A stretch of 5,442 nucleotides of DNA, from contig CAYTCZ010000202.1 in the NCBI GenBank assembly GCA_964436315.1, forward strand, positions 1-5,442, in the 5' to 3' direction. Each line of letters begins with the position of its first letter. Position 1 is the stretch's first letter. The notes beneath the pieces are model-generated. The model was not told where the DNA came from. It did not search any database and worked only from the letters and a program-made list of their open reading frames with translations. Shown here piece after piece: positions 5,124-5,442 of this stretch. This DNA comes from CAYTCZ01 sp964436315 (GTDB taxonomy: Bacteria; Actinomycetota; Thermoleophilia; Gaiellales; Gaiellaceae). The position numbers and the translations under genes were made by a program.

Positions 5124-5442
5124 CACGCCCGACCCCGCAGAATCCCGTGCCAGTAGAGTGCGGGCAGCAGGCGCTTCTTGAGCAGGTACATGCTGCGACG
5201 CTCCTTTGCCTGATCGAACGGGAAAGTCTCCCGCGGCGTGCCCTCGTAGTCGAACTCGGCCAGGATCAGGCGGCCGTAGCCGGTGACGATCGGACAGGCA
5301 GTGTAGCCGTCGTAGCGGCCGGGGAGGGGCTTCCCTGCTCTCGTCGCCTTGAGGTTTTCGACGAGCACCGGCGCCTGCTTTCGCACGGCCGCCCCGGTCT
5401 TCGAGGTCGGGCAGCTGCTGGCATCGCCGAGGCCGAAGACGT
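5123..5442 (-). CDS. sqr: Sulfide:quinone oxidoreductase, C-terminal part (5' end outside window)
   Basis: Flavoprotein of the membrane face that oxidises sulfide to sulfane sulfur or polysulfide and reduces quinone. Only the last 105 residues are present; the frame is open to the window edge, upstream of an internal GTG at 5386 that should not be taken as the start. The fragment begins VFGLGDASSCPTSKT, the FAD-contacting 'GD' segment and PTSKT motif of SQR, followed by AVRKQAPVLVENL. Residues 43-53 (YDGYTACPIVT) match the region of human SQOR that carries the second redox-active cysteine, here C49 of the fragment. AEFDY, FPFDQ and KERRSMYLLKK follow, then a short amphipathic tail (LLPALYWHGILRG), as in the type II/SQOR-like branch. 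It stops at TGA 5123-5125. The first redox cysteine and the NAD(P)/FAD Rossmann motifs lie outside the window, so activity cannot be fully judged. Another FAD-dependent disulfide oxidoreductase of the SQR/FCSD superfamily is the only realistic alternative. Confidence 0.87.
   Translation of the reverse strand, partial: VFGLGDASSCPTSKTGAAVRKQAPVLVENLKATRAGKPLPGRYDGYTACPIVTGYGRLILAEFDYEGTPRETFPFDQAKERRSMYLLKKRLLPALYWHGILRGRA

Overview
The window is GC-rich, and every supported gene is encoded on the minus strand, so transcription runs from high to low coordinates. Codon use, GTG starts, GAF/HisKA_3 two-component proteins and the absence of mobile DNA suggest a high-GC free-living bacterium, most likely Actinomycetota (Thermoleophilia/Rubrobacteria-like) or Chloroflexota. 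The sequence alone does not settle the phylum.

Layout in transcription order: (1) 5442-5123, the C-terminal 105 residues of a sulfide:quinone oxidoreductase (type II/mitochondrial SQOR-like), open at the window edge, with a strong GC hairpin starting at its stop codon. (2) 4981-4532, a 149-residue protein made of two CBS domains. (3) 4455-2452, a membrane-anchored histidine kinase with two GAF domains and a HisKA_3/HATPase catalytic core. (4) 2455-1796, its NarL/LuxR-type response regulator, joined to the kinase by an ATGA stop/start overlap. (5) A 184-bp intergenic region with three inverted repeats, one a convincing rho-independent terminator for the kinase/regulator unit. (6) 1611-46, an exported, possibly lipid-anchored protein with an Ala/Pro/Glu linker, three ~107-residue His-containing tandem repeats and a C-terminal cupredoxin domain whose copper loop resembles the CuA site of cytochrome oxidase subunit II, with extra residues between the ligands.

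How they may fit together (inference): SQR passes electrons from sulfide to the quinone pool, the cupredoxin protein is an extracytoplasmic copper/redox protein, the CBS protein probably reads adenine nucleotides, and the two-component pair could link a cytoplasmic or membrane redox signal to expression of its neighbours. The terminator makes the cupredoxin gene a separate transcription unit. The most unusual items are the triple-repeat/CuA-like fusion protein and a 28-bp perfect palindrome inside the kinase gene. No CRISPR array, tRNA, rRNA, IS element or phage gene was seen.
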